Shown here: one piece after another, positions 12,243-23,519 of the stretch
How positions within the stretch are numbered: the first letter of the stretch is position 1
Layout of the letters: every line of letters starts with the position of its first letter
Assembly (NCBI GenBank): GCA_007922195.1
Contig: ML681963.1
Coordinates: 140,246,403-140,310,402, forward strand
Direction of reading: 5' to 3'
DNA length: 64,000 nucleotides
Source of the DNA: Podocnemis expansa
Taxonomy: Eukaryota; Chordata; Testudines; Podocnemididae
Notes under the pieces: model-generated
Database searches by the model: none
Seen by the model: the letters and a program-made list of their open reading frames with translations, nothing else
What the model was told of the DNA's origin: nothing
Made by a program: the position numbers and the translations under genes

Positions 12243-12520
12243 GAGAAATGATGGCCATGTGGCTGAGAAGGCGTTGAGCTGGGACTCAGATCAGGATTCC
12301 TTCCTTGGTTCTGCAACAGTCTTCTTATGTGGTCTTAGGCAAATCACTTTGGGTGAAATCCCAGCCCACTGAGGTCAATGGCAAAATTCCCACTGACTTC
12401 CATGGAGCAAAGATTTCACCTTTTGTGCCTAAGTTCTCCAGCTGTAAAATGGGGATAACAGTTTCTTTTCTCCACTGTCTCTCCCTTGTCTAGTTAGATT
12501 ATAAAGCTATTCAAGGCAAG
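12243..12520 (+). repeat. MIR-like SINE relic
   Basis: It has the layout of a MIR/CORE-SINE: 'gctgggactcagatcaggat', then a 'gtggtcttaggcaaatcact' block and 'ccagctgtaaaatggggata'. A 'cccactgaggtcaatgg...ccactgacttccatgg' palindromic insert appears to lie within it. Confidence 0.5.
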
Positions 12521-12530
12521 TACTGTCTAT

Positions 12531-13731
12531 GGGTATGTCTGCACTGCAAAGCTTTTTCTGAAATAAGGAGGCTTATTTTGAAAAAAACTTTATGCCTCTC
12601 CATGAAGGCATTTTGGTATTTCAAAATAGGCACTTTGGTTTTCTGAAAAAAGAAACACTATTTCAAAATACTAAAAACTGGATTTATTACAAAAGATAGT
12701 ATTTTGAAAAAAGCCATTCCAAGCCCTGGAATAGGCTTTTCTTGAAATAATGCCCCTATACCAGTGGGTCCCCAGCCTTTTGCAGGCTGGGGATCCCTTT
12801 TTAATCTAAAAAGACTTTGCGACCCCCTGGCTGTCGCTGCTGTGGGCAGGACTCAGCCCATGTGGCCAAAATCTGGCTTGCATGGCCAGAATCCAGTCAG
12901 AGAGCAAGAGCTGCTGCGGTCGTGGTCCCCCTCACCACCCTCACACCACGGAGCGGAGGCACCGCTGCCGCGGTCTTCAGCCAGCCCCTGCAGGGGAACC
13001 AAGCTGAGCTGCTGCTGGCATTGGCAACTGGGGAGCCGCAGCAGCAGGTAGCCCTCTATGTGTCCCCACCCCTGCCGGGATCCAGTCCCATAGCAATGGC
13101 GCTGCGCCCCACTGGGGCCAGAACCCAGCTGTGGCCCTGATGCTCCCACCCGGGCTGGATCATGGCGGGGGTGGGAGCGCTCAGAGGGCTACCTGCAGCC
13201 ACCACTCGCTGGCTGCTGATGGCGGTGGCGGATCAGCTCCGCTCCCCTGCAAGGGCTGGCTGGGGACCATGGTGGCGGTGCCACCACTCACTGGTATGGG
13301 GAGAGGGAGGGGGCCATGGCCACAGTGGCTCCTGTTTCCCACCCAGATTCTGGCCATGCGAGTCAGATTTTGGCCACGCAGGCCAAATCCTACCTGCAGC
13401 AGCAACGTCCAGAGGGTCCAAAAAGTCTTTTTTGCTAAAAAACAAACAAACAAACAAAAAAAAACAGGGGGGGGGGTCCCCAGCCTCTCCAGCCTGCAAA
13501 GGGTTGGGAACCACTGCCCTATACTGTTCTCTGCCATCCCTTATTTCAAAATAAAGAGTTTAGTGAAGACTTTCTATTTCAAAATAATAATTTCTGCCTT
13601 ATTTCAAAAGAGAGAGTCTTCCCTGGACTCCTATTTTGAAATAATAATTTCAAAATAACTTTAATTTGAAACAATTATTTCAAAACAAATTTGAAATATT
13701 TTGAAATATCTTTGGCAGTGTACACATAGCC
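12531..13731. mobile_element. Foldback element with TATTTCAAAATA-type words, split by a hAT element
   Basis: The left end 'gggtatgtctgcactgcaaa' and the reverse complement of the right end ('ggctatgtgtacactgccaaa' without its last base) form an inverted terminal repeat. Internally, palindrome-like words such as 'tatttcaaaata' and 'ttttgaaa' recur. A 755-bp hAT element sits in the middle (12762-13516). Without it the foldback would be roughly 440 bp. No coding capacity. The TIR is shared with the foldbacks at 8128, 49929, 52461 and 36753. Confidence 0.75.
12762..13516. mobile_element. Non-autonomous hAT element (755 bp) with perfect 8-bp TSD
   Basis: The left end 'cagtgggtccccagcc' and the right end '...gttgggaaccactg' form a hAT-type TIR (CAGTGGTTCCCAACC class). 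The flanking octamer CCCTATAC occurs at 12754-12761 and again at 13517-13524, an exact 8-bp target-site duplication. The interior is GC-rich, with open frames of low-complexity Pro/Gly/Ala translation and no transposase. It must be younger than the foldback it interrupts. Confidence 0.93.
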
Positions 13732-13994
13732 TAAGATGTGCACATATAGTGATTAATACAATAGGGTGCTGATCTTGGTTCGGAGATCAAGATTACATCA
13801 CACACTCTCACAGAAACTTAGAAAACACCCGATCAGCATCCTGTACAGCAAACTGAAGAAAATTAAACATGAACTCTCAACATTGGATTCTTTCATACAA
13901 AACCAACCTACAACATATTCTTCTACATGGCTGGATTTCCCTGCCAGCTCCAACCATACCACGCTTTCCCCACATTTCAGACCATGCCGCTGTT

Positions 13995-14110
13995 TCTCTT
14001 CTGTCTCCAACCATGCCACACTTCCTTGCCATGCTCTTCTGTGAGCTGCACTTTTTCTTTCAAGAGCCACATGTGGCTCGCAAGCCACACTTTGGCCATG
14101 CCTGGTCTAA
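13995..14110. mobile_element. Possible short DNA-transposon fragment within the PLE
   Basis: The piece ending at 'gagccacatgtggctcgc...tttggccatgcctg' has the look of a hAT-type end (reverse complement CAGGCATGGCC), and it interrupts recognisable PLE N-terminal sequence. I found no matching left end or target-site duplication, so this is tentative. Confidence 0.35.
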
Positions 14111-14492
14111 ACTACTATACACTACTAAAGAAAACAAGAGCAACACCTTCAACCCAGCCAACAACATTGTTAATCTCTCATGCTACACACTTACTCCAGC
14201 AGAGGAATCTGTGCTATCTCAGGGACTTTCCTTCTGCCCCACAACCCCCACACATAAGATAAAATTCTATGGTGACCTGGAGGCCTACTTTCGCTGTCTA
14301 AGACTCAAAGAACATTTCCATAACACCACTGATCAACTCAGTGATACACAGGTACCTTCCTCCCAACACTGTAAGAAGAAATATTCTTCGTGCACTCCTC
14401 CAGAGGGTCAGAACAACAGATTAGTCTTCAACGTTGATTGTTTCTGCCACCATGCCAAGGCTGAAATCACGGACAAACAACATCCCTTACAT

Positions 14493-14708
14493 CAGTGTTT
14501 CCCAACCAGTGTCCCTTGGCACACAAGTGTGCCATCAGGTCTCAGCAAGTGTGCCAGATATTTTTTGAAAAACTACTCAAAGAGCTCTGAATTGGCTCAT
14601 TGGCTCATGAATATTTATGAGTTTATTTGGAAACTATATGGTTGTGTGCCTCAAATTAATTAAAGGTAGCAAGGTGTGCCATGGCAGAGAAAATGTTGGG
14701 AACCACTG
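14493..14708. mobile_element. hAT-type miniature element (216 bp) with perfect 8-bp TSD inside PLE
   Basis: The left end 'cagtgtttcccaaccagtgt' and the right end 'atgttgggaaccactg' are inverted relatives. The octamer CCTTACAT flanks it at 14485-14492 and 14709-14716. Insert plus duplicated site is 224 bp, which moves the reading frame by two. The upstream PLE frame (positions congruent to 0 mod 3) and the downstream frame (2 mod 3) differ by exactly that. A related piece lies at 47435-47583. Confidence 0.93.
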
Positions 14709-16047
14709 CCTTACATCATAACCTCAGCCATGCAGAATGCAATGCCATCCACAGCCTCAGAAACAACTCTGACATTATTATCAAGGAAGCTGAAAAAGGA
14801 GGTGCAGTCATCATCATGAATAAATTGGATTACAATCAGGAGGCTTATAAACAATTCTCCAGCACAACGTTCTACAAAACACTTTCCTCTGACCCCACTG
14901 AAGAACGACCAAAAGGAATTACAACACCTACTCAAGAAACTCCCTAAGGCAGCACAGGAACAAATAAAGACAGACACATCACCAGAACCCTGACCAGGGA
15001 TAGTGCATTTATTATCTAAAATCCATAAAAAGGAAACCCCAGACACCTTATCATCTCAGGCATTGGCACTCTTACAGAAAGCTTATCTGGCTACATGGCC
15101 TCCCTCCTCAGACCATATGCTATCAACGCTCCCAGCTATCTTCGAGATACCATCGATTTCCTGAGGAAAATCCAATCCATCGGTGAGCTTCCTGAAAACA
15201 CCATCCTGGCCACTATAGATGAAAGAAGCGCTTTACACCAATATCCCACACAATGATGGATTACAAAGTATTAGAACCACCATCCCAGATGATGCCACAG
15301 CACAGGTCTTGTGACTGAACTTTGTGCCTTTGTGCTCACCTACAACCATTTCAGATTTGAGGATAATTTATACCTTCAAGTCAGTGGCACTGCTATGGGT
15401 ACCCGCATGGTCCCACAATATGCCATAATTTTTATGGGTGACTTAGAACAATGTTTCCTCGAGTCTCATCCCAAAGCACCTCTCCTCTGCTTACACTACA
15501 CTGATGACATCTTCATCATCTGGACCTATGGTGGGGTGGCTCTTGAAGATTCCCACAGAGATTTCAGCAACTTCCACTCCACAATCAAACTGAGCCTGGA
15601 ACACTCCACACAGGAGATCCACTTTCTGGACACTACAGTACAAATTAGGAATGGACACATCAACATCATCCTATACCGAAAAGCTACTGATCAATGTAGT
15701 TAACTATATCCCTTGAACTTCCATCCTAAACACACCACACAATCCATTGTCTCCAGCTAAGCCCTAAGATATAATCAATCACATTTGCTCTGATCCCTCA
15801 GACAGAGACAGACATCTTCAGGATCTCTATCAAGCATTCTTAAAACTACAATACTCACCTGAGGAAGTAAGAAAACAAATTGACAGAGCCCAACGGGTAC
15901 CTTGAAGTCATCTCCTGCAGGAGAGGCCCAAAAAAGAAAACAATACAACGTCACTAGTCACCACATACAACCCTCAAGTCAGATCTCTATAACAGATCAT
16001 TAAGGACATAAAATCTATTCCAAAAGACAATCCCTCACTCTCAAGCC

Positions 16048-16560
16048 TTGGGAGACAGACCCTTCCTCACCTACAGACAGCCGCCTAACCTTAAACAGAT
16101 ATTCATCAGCAACTATAGACCTAACAACAGAATCATTAAAGCAGGCACATGCCCCTGCAACAAACCACCTTGCCAACTCTGCCCACATATCTACACAAAA
16201 GATACCATCACAGGACCTAATCAAGCCAGCTATTCCAGCAAGGGCTCATTCACCTGCTCATCCACTAATGTGATTTATACCATCATGTGCTAGAAATGCC
16301 CCCACACCTTATTCATTGGACAAACAGGACAATCCCTGCGCAAAAGAATAAATGGGCACAAAACTGACATCAGAAATCACAAAACACAAAAACCAGTTGC
16401 TGAGTACTTCCATCTTTCTACTCACTCTATGGATGGTTTGTTAATGACTGTGCTCAAGAAAGTCAGTGGGACGTCAAGACTTCAAAGAGAAACAGCTGAA
16501 TTAGAATTGATATGCAGATTAGTTTGTGTGAATTCAGGATTGAATCGTGACTATGGCTTC
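16048..16560 (+). pseudogene. PLE GIY-YIG endonuclease remnant
   Basis: The C-terminal endonuclease nicks the target to prime reverse transcription. The frame from 16048 reads through a cysteine-rich linker ('CPCNKPPCQLCPHIYT') to 'SSTNVIYTIMC', then an in-frame TAG (about 16291), then 'LFIGQTGQSLRKRINGHKTD'. The VIY...FIG pair with 'GQTGQSLRKRINGH' is the GIY-YIG core with its arginine region. 'PVAEYF' and 'ETAELELI' follow, as in PLE endonucleases. The stop makes this copy non-functional. Confidence 0.85.
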
Positions 16561-16835
16561 TTTTCCCATTACAACAGGTAATTTGACTTCACTCTCCTCT
16601 ATGTGCTGTTTCCCAGTGTTTGAATCTTAACAACTGCTCTGATTTGCTGTTGCAGTATGACCTGATCCCCTGTCTTACACTCCCTTGCATTTATTTTCAT
16701 CCCATTCTGTAAATTCCTCCATCTTCAAAGCATCTGACAAAGTGGGATTTTCTCCCATGAAACCTCATGCGAGAAATAAATCTGTTAGTCTTTATGTGCC
16801 ACAGGACTCCTTGTTTTTTTTAAGGCTGTACTGTA
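16560..16835 (+). repeat. PLE 3' tail (source of the dispersed fragments)
   Basis: This is non-coding sequence downstream of the endonuclease, ending in 'aaatctgttagtct' and 'ccacaggactccttg' followed by a T-run. The same tail, in either strand, occurs at 5868-6220, 31372-31755, 41306-41430, 46680-46840, 57680-57870 and 60148-60262. Confidence 0.85.
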
Positions 16836-19800
16836 ACACAATAATTATAATAATAAATCTTCCCTGATTTTTAGCTAAAATTTTGTTTTGCTCAACTTCA
16901 TTTTAGGTGTAGCAGGTTTAGTCACTTTTCCTCTGCCTCCATGCTGTTTACTTGTAGAAAGGAAGAAATGTCACAGGATAATGCTCTCGTGCTGCTACAT
17001 ATATGCAAAGGCAAAGTCAAGGCACTGTTGGAAAATAAATATTGAGACCAACTGAGATGTTTATTTTCCTGGCAGCACATAGTGATGCTGAGATCATGTC
17101 CTACCACAGTGCGTTTTATCTTTACTGTACCAATGTCTGATACTCAGGCTGCAGTTTTAAACTTGGCTTAATGCAAGTCAATATGATTTGGGTGCCTAAC
17201 TCCCTTAGGCAGCTTTAAAAAAACAGCCTCACTCATTTTCTCCATTTAATATTGGTGCATGAAAACAAGAATTGCACCACAATAAATATCATCAGCAGAA
17301 CTCTGCTGATTCACAGCAGCTGATCAGGCCCCACTTGACTGCACCAGCCTACTTGGAAGACAGTCAGTGAAGGATGTAAGGTGTGCTTGTGTCTGCCACA
17401 GTGCTCCTTTAACTCAAAGATTGTTCTGCGAAAGCGAATCTAAGATTGAGCCATGAGATTTACTTCCAGTCTGATCTGCACCAAAAACTCTTTCCCCAGC
17501 ATCTGTTGCTCCTTGTTCTATACATATGCATTACAGGAAAAGGAAACATCAAGAACGCCCAAAAGGTGGGAATGGCACAGCCATAGTTTAATAAGAAAGC
17601 ACTTCCAGACTCAATCATTTCCATGACACCTTCACCAAACAACAGCTTACTTTATTCCTCATTCTTGGAAGGGCAGGCTTTTGCTTATTCTGTGAGACTT
17701 TTCAGGAAGCAGCTCCTTGTAAGGCTCATCATTTACCCGATAGTTAAAATGCATAGCAGCAGTCCACAGTTTCCTTGTGGATTCTTCCTGGTAATAAAAA
17801 AAAAACCTCATCAGTGAGATTACTCAAAGTCTTTCCAAAATAGGCGCTGACAGTCGATGTAATAGGCTGTAATATGGTGATTGTAAAACATGTTTGATGG
17901 AGCATTTTATATTGCTTTAAGTTTCAAATTCTTTTGAGGACATTTGAGGGTTTTCATAAACCTCCCTCAATGCATGCAAAGTTTGCATCCTGATACCTGG
18001 ACCACAACTAACTTTTCAACTTTATCAATCATGTTAAACTTTCAAAGCAGTCCCAGCAATGTACATATGTTTTTAGATGGAGAGGTATTTTTCTGTTTTT
18101 TTCCTCCATGTGGAGTATTCAAGGATGAGCATTTATAGCTGGGGTTGTGGGTTAGGAAGGAATTATTATGATGATACCATAATTGGAGATTTTAAGTTCC
18201 ACTCCCTGGGAGAAATTCTTTGAGGTGTTTACAGAATTTATAATAAAGATATTTTTCATGGCTCCAAAGATGGCCCACAGCTCTGCTTCCCAGTAACCTA
18301 GTGAGAGCTAGATGAGATCAGATCCAAAAATGATTATCCACTTAAGAAAAAGAATGATAAGGCCAGGTCCTCAGCTGTTGCAATATCAGTGTAGTTCTAT
18401 TAAAGTCAGCGGCGACGATGCTACTTCACTTCAGCTGAGGACTTAGACCTACTGTCTTCATTCTCACATTCTGCCTTGGATGACTCTATGAAGTAAAAAA
18501 ATAAACTTATTCTAATAAAAAATTAGCAGTCAACATTTTCTCTCTTGATTTTGTAACACTGCCACAGAAGAGCTGAACTAAATGTACTGAAAACAAGATG
18601 TTTCCCCAATTTTGATCATTTAATCCTATTTAATTCTTCCATATTTCTCTGATTCAAGTTTCTCCCTATGTGTTTGTCCTCCAGGGTTTGTAAATGTGAT
18701 ATTTCTTTGCTCCCTGGGTTCGTAAGTTGCATGCAAAAATTTCCTAACATTCTCCCAGTCCTTGGTTTACACTCAGAAGGGTGTGTAAGCACAGAATAAA
18801 GCCCCATTGATAATACAATTTAAGCACATGTTTAAGTGCATTCCTAAATCAGGGCTTTTAGTCTGCTTTAACCACACTGGATGAATTTAAGATGACCATC
18901 AGCACTGTTAACCAAGTGAAAGCTGCTTCAACTTTTTTACTTCCTCACTCAGCCCCATTGATGCTCCTATAGTTGCTGTGCATTAGCATTCAAACTGACT
19001 AAAGCTACTTCAACTGTAATTTATACCGCCTAACTAAAGCAACATAAGCTGCTATAGATCAATAGAATCCAATTAAAGCTGCCTCCACTATCTGTCAACA
19101 TAGACCTTAACTTAGTATTCCTCAGTTTATGCCCACTGCTCAACAATATAGAGTCCCATCAATGCTGCTTTGTTATGGTTGTTTATTATTCAATTGGGTA
19201 TGCACGAACCATCTCAAGATACAGTGAGATATGAGTGAAATGCTCACACAAAGCCCTAACTGAATTGGAACTTATGGTACAAAGAAGGACGACTAATTTT
19301 TTATTTTAAACACACTCTTTTACTTCCTTTGTCTCAGCTGGGAGCAGACATACAATGGGAAAAATTCTTTTTCTGATATTTCTAGCTCAGCTTATGACCG
19401 ATTTTATAAGATTTGCAATGTCCTTTCAAGAACAAAGAGGTTTATTACCCATAGACTGTCAGCAGAGATAGAACCCAAGACCTTCAGGAATTAAAACTGA
19501 GCTAAAGGAGTAACTCAATTAGCTTGTAGAAGAGTCTTATATCCATGTAGACCAACTTCAAGCAGGGAAGCGTAATATAGTTGACCAACATTTTACACCA
19601 TCATTTGTGTCATAAATGCACTTCTTGAACACCGTTCCTCTGAGGCTCTCAAAGCACTTTCCAAATGAATAGAGGCCTGATCCTATAACTCTTACTCACA
19701 TAAATAGTTCTCATTAATTTGGGTGGTATCCTGAAGTCAATGGGAATGCATTAGTGATTAAGGATTATTTGTATAAGTAAATTTATGAAACTGGATCCAT

Positions 19801-20161
19801 AAGCCTTATAACAACCCAGTGAAGTAACTAAGATTTATGATGTTCATTTTACAGACGCAACTTATTTGAGGGTTGCTTAACAGTAGTGCTTTTTATGGGA
19901 TAAAAAAGTTAACTTTATGCCCAACCTGGAAGACCTGCAGATTCCTTCTTAGTCTGATCCCTTTCATTGACCTTTCAGGCTTCGGAGACCCTACAATACC
20001 AATGTTAACACCTGCACAGCTCTCAGGGTCATGAGAGCACACGAGCCCCTCCAACTACCTTGTGGTCATGCAACTCCTGAGAAGAGAAAAGTGAGCCTTA
20101 GGTTCAGATAAGCTTCAGCTACAGTAGAGCATTGCACCCAGATATTTGGAATATTTCTTTA
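16836..20161. other. Non-coding stretch, largely unique
   Basis: I see no gene or RNA. It holds a degraded SINE-like piece at 19622-19890 and a repetitive CAGCTGAGGAC-type palindrome near 18365-18450. The remainder looks like unique AT-rich DNA. Confidence 0.5.
19622..19890 (-). repeat. MIR/L2-tail SINE relic with internal palindromic insert
   Basis: 'ctcaaagcactttccaaatg' and 'acaacccagtgaagtaactaag...ttcattttacagacgcaactt' are the reverse complement of a common amniote SINE tail and body. Between them is the palindromic phrase 'gcctgatcctataactctta...aatgggaatgcatt'. Strongly diverged. Confidence 0.4.
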
Positions 20162-20430
20162 GCCAAACAAAATTCCTACATTTTGAGGATAGTTCTCTAC
20201 AGAAAGGCCAACAAGTATATTTATAGTTGTTCTTTCTATTTTTCTCGTCTCTCTCTGCCTGTTCCATAATTCTTAAAGGTTTTGTTTTCAACACCCACTG
20301 GAATAAATAGTGGACTCGCCTGGTCTACAGTTGGCAACAGCCACTGGTGGCCTGCAACTGATGTAACTACACCAGTACTGGCATCTATGAATGGAGAAGA
20401 ATGATGGCCTTGACACCGGCCTGGGAGTCC
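20162..20430. repeat. Left arm of a long inverted repeat
   Basis: The reverse complement of 21240-21508 aligns over the full length. In 20281-20400 I counted about 109 of 120 identical bases, the differences mainly transitions, including an identical block of about 47 bases (around 20330-20377). The arms stop matching outside 20162 and 21508. The repeated segment has no family I recognise. Confidence 0.92.
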
Positions 20431-20500
20431 AGAGATCCGAGTTACATTTTAGCTCTGGCACTGACTTCCCATGTCACCTTGGGTGCGTCTCCTAGTGGAC
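20395..20500 (+). repeat. MIR-like fragment
   Basis: 'gggagtccagagatccgagtt', 'gctctggcactgacttccca' and 'tgtcaccttgggtgcgtctcc' follow the MIR core order. It overlaps the inner end of the left inverted-repeat arm. Confidence 0.45.
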
Positions 20501-21239
20501 TTTTTTTTTTTTTTTTTAATCTAAAGATGCAGATTTCAATGGAATTTGGGAACCTAAATGTTCTTTGAAAATCCCGTGAGGGCCCAGATCCTCAAAAGAT
20601 ATTGGTTGCCTAACTACATTGAGTTCAATGGGAGTTGGGCAATTGCATATTTTTGAGGGTCTAGCCATGGGAGTAGGCATGTGGGCCCAGGAGCCTAAAA
20701 ATACCTTTCAGCATTTGGACGATAGTCTCTCTGGGCTTCTGTGAAATAGGCCTCATAATTCTTCTCTTCCACCTTTCACATAGTCTATTTACATTTTAAA
20801 CTCTTCCTGGCCAAGGCTGTTTTTAACTTATCATTGTACAGCAGCCTGCAAACGGGTCACTGCCTTTGACTGAGGCGTCTAGATCGTATTAATGAAGATA
20901 ATGATAACAACAGATAAGGCCAAGCAAACATTTGCACTGATCAAGCTAATTAAAGTTCATCTCTATGAGAAGCAGGGGTAAACCTCAAATAGGTCATTCA
21001 GGGCAAGACTCTGCATGTCCTTGTCTCAGCAGGGTCAGGCCTGGTGCAGATATCAAAATTGCTGGCCATCTTATACCTGCTGAGGATATTCCAAGGGTTA
21101 GGAAAGGCCTCAAACTAAATGAAAAGGAGAAATCACAAAGGGGAAAGGTACTGGCTAAAGATACAGGTTCATTTCCAAACCTGTGTACAGGAGGTGCAAT
21201 ATCCTCATTACTGTTGTTGCTACTGCTTTCACTGGGGTG
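20431..21239. other. Spacer (loop) between the inverted-repeat arms
   Basis: About 810 bp separate the arms. They include a poly-T run (20502-20518), a 'gattttcaaa'-type palindromic relic at 20540-20670 and a gene-free stretch around 20880-20990 ('gatcaagctaattaaagttc') with the look of possible regulatory DNA. The frame at 20965-21378 gives a peptide without a recognisable domain and with a low-complexity Leu run; I do not call it a gene. Confidence 0.5.
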
Positions 21240-21508
21240 TCACAGGCCAGTGACAAGATTGGCATTCCTCTTCATCCATAGATGCCAGTATTGGTGTAGT
21301 TACATCAGTTGCAGGCCACCAGTGGCTGTTGCCAACTGCAGACAAGGTGAATCTACTGCTTATTCCAGTGGGTGTTGAAAACAAAACCTTTAAGAATTAT
21401 AGAATAGGCAAAGCGAAACAAGGAGAAAAATAGAAAGAACAACTATAGATATACTTGTTGGCCTTTCTGTAGTGAACTATCCTCAAAATGTAAGAATCTT
21501 GTTTGGCC
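21240..21508. repeat. Right arm of a long inverted repeat
   Basis: This is the inverted partner of 20162-20430, with about 810 bp of spacer between them. The outer edge falls at 'ttggcc' near 21508. The left arm starts with 'agccaaac' at 20161, the complementary phrase. Confidence 0.92.
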
Positions 21509-22004
21509 ATGCAGTGAGTAGTCAACAGTATTTCCTTTTAATTTTATGATCAGGGACAAGCCATAGCCATACCCATTGATCAAAAACTGAGGTGTAGGGC
21601 TGCCACAAACCAGCATAAAGACCTCATGCCCAGATAGATCGCCAGACACTGTAAACATTAGAAGATTATAAAATGTATTAAGGAAGCCAGAAGCACAGCA
21701 ACAGTAACACGTGGCATTCTAATCTTGTCACGCCAGGGAATCTGGCAACACCACAAAGAAAAGAGATGCAGAGACTAGATAAAATAAGCCAACCAGTGCT
21801 CCTTAGGCAGTATAGAATTGAAAAACACATTCATTACCTTTTAGCTCTGTGAAATCTCTGCATTAACTCAGGTCACTACAGTTTTACTTTTTACAATGTT
21901 CAAAGCTCCAAGCAAGACTGATCGTAAACAGCTGTTTCAGGTTTTACTAAGGAGGAGTTCTCTTTGTTTTATTGCTTTTGTGGCTACTGAATTTAATGGA
22001 AAGC
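21509..22004. other. Non-coding spacer
   Basis: No gene or recognised repeat is seen between the inverted repeat and the CR1 3' end. Confidence 0.5.
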
Positions 22005-23513
22005 CATTCATAGATTTCAAGGCCAGAAGGGATCAATGTAGTCATCCAGTCTTAACTGCGCCCAAATAATTCCTAGAGTAGAGCTTTCTGAAAAAAAATC
22101 CAATCTAGATTTAAATATTATCAGTGATGAAAAACCCACCATGGCCCTTGGTAAATTGTTCCAATGTTTGATTACTCACTGTTAAAAAAAATTATGCCAT
22201 ATTTCCAGTCTGAATTTGTCCATCTTCAACTTCCAGCCATTGGATTACATACATTACACCTTCTTCTGCTAGACTGCACTTTATTACATATTTAATCCCC
22301 ATGAAGACACTTTTAGACTGTAATTAAGTTACCTCTTAACATTCTCTTTGTTAAACTAAATGGATTAAGCTCCTTGTGTTTATCACCACGTTTTCTAATC
22401 ACTTACTCATTCTCATGGCTTTTCTCTGAATCCTCTCTAATTTCTGAACAGCCTTCTGCACTCTGGACACCAGATCTGGACACAATATTTCAGCACCAGT
22501 GGCATCAAGTGCCAAATGCAGAGGTAAAATAACCTCTCTGTTCCCACTCAAGACTCCTCTTTTTTATGTATCCCAGGACTGCATTAGCCATTTTGGTCAC
22601 AGTGTCACACGAGGAGCTCAATCTCAGTAAATTTTCCACTATAAGCCCAAAAACTTTTTCACAATCACTGCTTCCCAGGATGGAGTCCACAACTATGTAG
22701 AAATGATCAAAATTCTTGGTTCTTAGAGATGTATACATTTACATTTAGCCATATGAAAATGGCCATTGTTTGCTTGCATTCAGTTTACAAACCAAACTAA
22801 ATCACATTGTGTTAATGCTCTGTGACCCTCCTTATCTACCACACAGACAATTTTTGTGTCTTCTGCACATTGTATTGGTCATGATTTTTTTTAAAATTTC
22901 TTCCAAGTCATTCATAAGAATTGTTAAATAGCTTTGGGCCAAGAATAGATTTTCATTCGATGATGATTCCCAGTTCCTATTTCATTTTGGGAACTATCAG
23001 TTAGCCAGGTTTCAATCGATTTAATAAGTGCCATGTTAACTTTATGTCTTATTATATTACTTTTATCAACCATACTTGTGATTTTATCAAAAGAAGATAC
23101 CACTTTTTTTTACAGGCTCTATTTTCCATAAAGCTATGTTGGTTGGCATCAATTATATTACCATTGTTTAATTCTTTATAAATAAAGTCCCATATTAAAT
23201 GCTCCATTATCCTACCCAGGATCAATGCCAGAGTGACAGGCCTCTCATTAACTGGGTCACTCAGTTTACCTTTTTAAAATATTGTCACAACATTAGCTTT
23301 CATCCAGTCTTCTGGAATATCTCTATTGCTTCAATATTAACAGTCTAGTGAAATTCCCAGTCAGTACTTTCAAAACTCTTGGGGGCGAGTTACCTGGGCC
23401 TGCTGATTTTAAAAAGGATAACATTGGAAGATGTAGTTTAACATCCTTCCTGGACACTAATGGAATGGAAAGAGCATTAACAGCATCTTTTCTCACCTGA
23501 TACAGAATAAAAA
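22005..23513 (-). mobile_element. CR1-type LINE (3' half: RT plus 3' UTR), minus strand
   Basis: This is a truncated CR1-like non-LTR retrotransposon. In minus-strand reading, positions about 23262-23205 encode 'DPVNERPVTLALILGRIMEH', a clear relative of the LINE motif NYRPVSLTSxxGKIMExx. Around 22872-22850 'QCAEDTKI' stands where CR1 RTs have F/Y-ADDTK, so the catalytic pair is altered to ED. The 3' UTR follows to about 22005 ('ttcaaggccagaagggatc' on the plus strand), the usual turtle CR1 end. The copy resumes at 30293-30365 on the other side of DIRS element B. Confidence 0.88.
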
Positions 23514-23519
23514 GAAGAG

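Larger units (their letters stand above)
8527..12530. other. Non-coding stretch with dispersed short repeats
   Basis: No convincing gene was found. It contains a TG microsatellite (9212-9249), several short 'gtcaatgg'/'ccattgact' palindromic relics (around 9800, 9990, 10565 and 11075), a GC-richer block at 11180-11480 rich in 'ggcccc' that may be an old DNA-transposon relic, and a MIR-like SINE at 12243-12520. The rest appears unique and AT-rich. Confidence 0.5.
13766..15703 (+). pseudogene. PLE reverse transcriptase remnant
   Basis: The N-terminal part reads 'NIVNLSCYTLTPAEESVLSQ' and 'KIKFYGDLEAYFRCLRLKE', which is typical upstream PLE sequence. After the hAT insertion come 'IIIKEAEKGGAVIIMNKLDY' and, at 15311-15703, 'YLQVSGTAMGTRMVPQYA' and the catalytic box 'YTDDIFIIW', with both aspartates kept. 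'LSLEHSTQEIHFLDTTVQI' follows, as in PLE RTs. One frame change is explained by the 224-bp hAT plus TSD insertion. Another lies between 14947 and 15311, where the frame is lost. In PLEs the enzyme copies RNA at a nick made by its own endonuclease. It is not intact here. Confidence 0.88.
13752..16835 (+). mobile_element. Penelope-like element (GIY-YIG type), longest copy
   Basis: This PLE carries RT and a C-terminal GIY-YIG endonuclease, the layout of the Neptune-like group. The RT region spans about 13766-15703 and the endonuclease about 16048-16530. After that comes a 3' non-coding tail (16560-16835) that recurs as separate fragments across the window. A 216-bp hAT element interrupts the RT ORF at 14493-14708. 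Stops and shifts break the rest. The 5' border is uncertain and abuts the end of a foldback at 13731. Confidence 0.88.

Noticed and set aside
13131..13658. Open frames at 12764-13658 as genes
   Set aside because: They lie within a GC-rich hAT element with exact TSD and translate to Gly/Pro/Ala-rich sequence.
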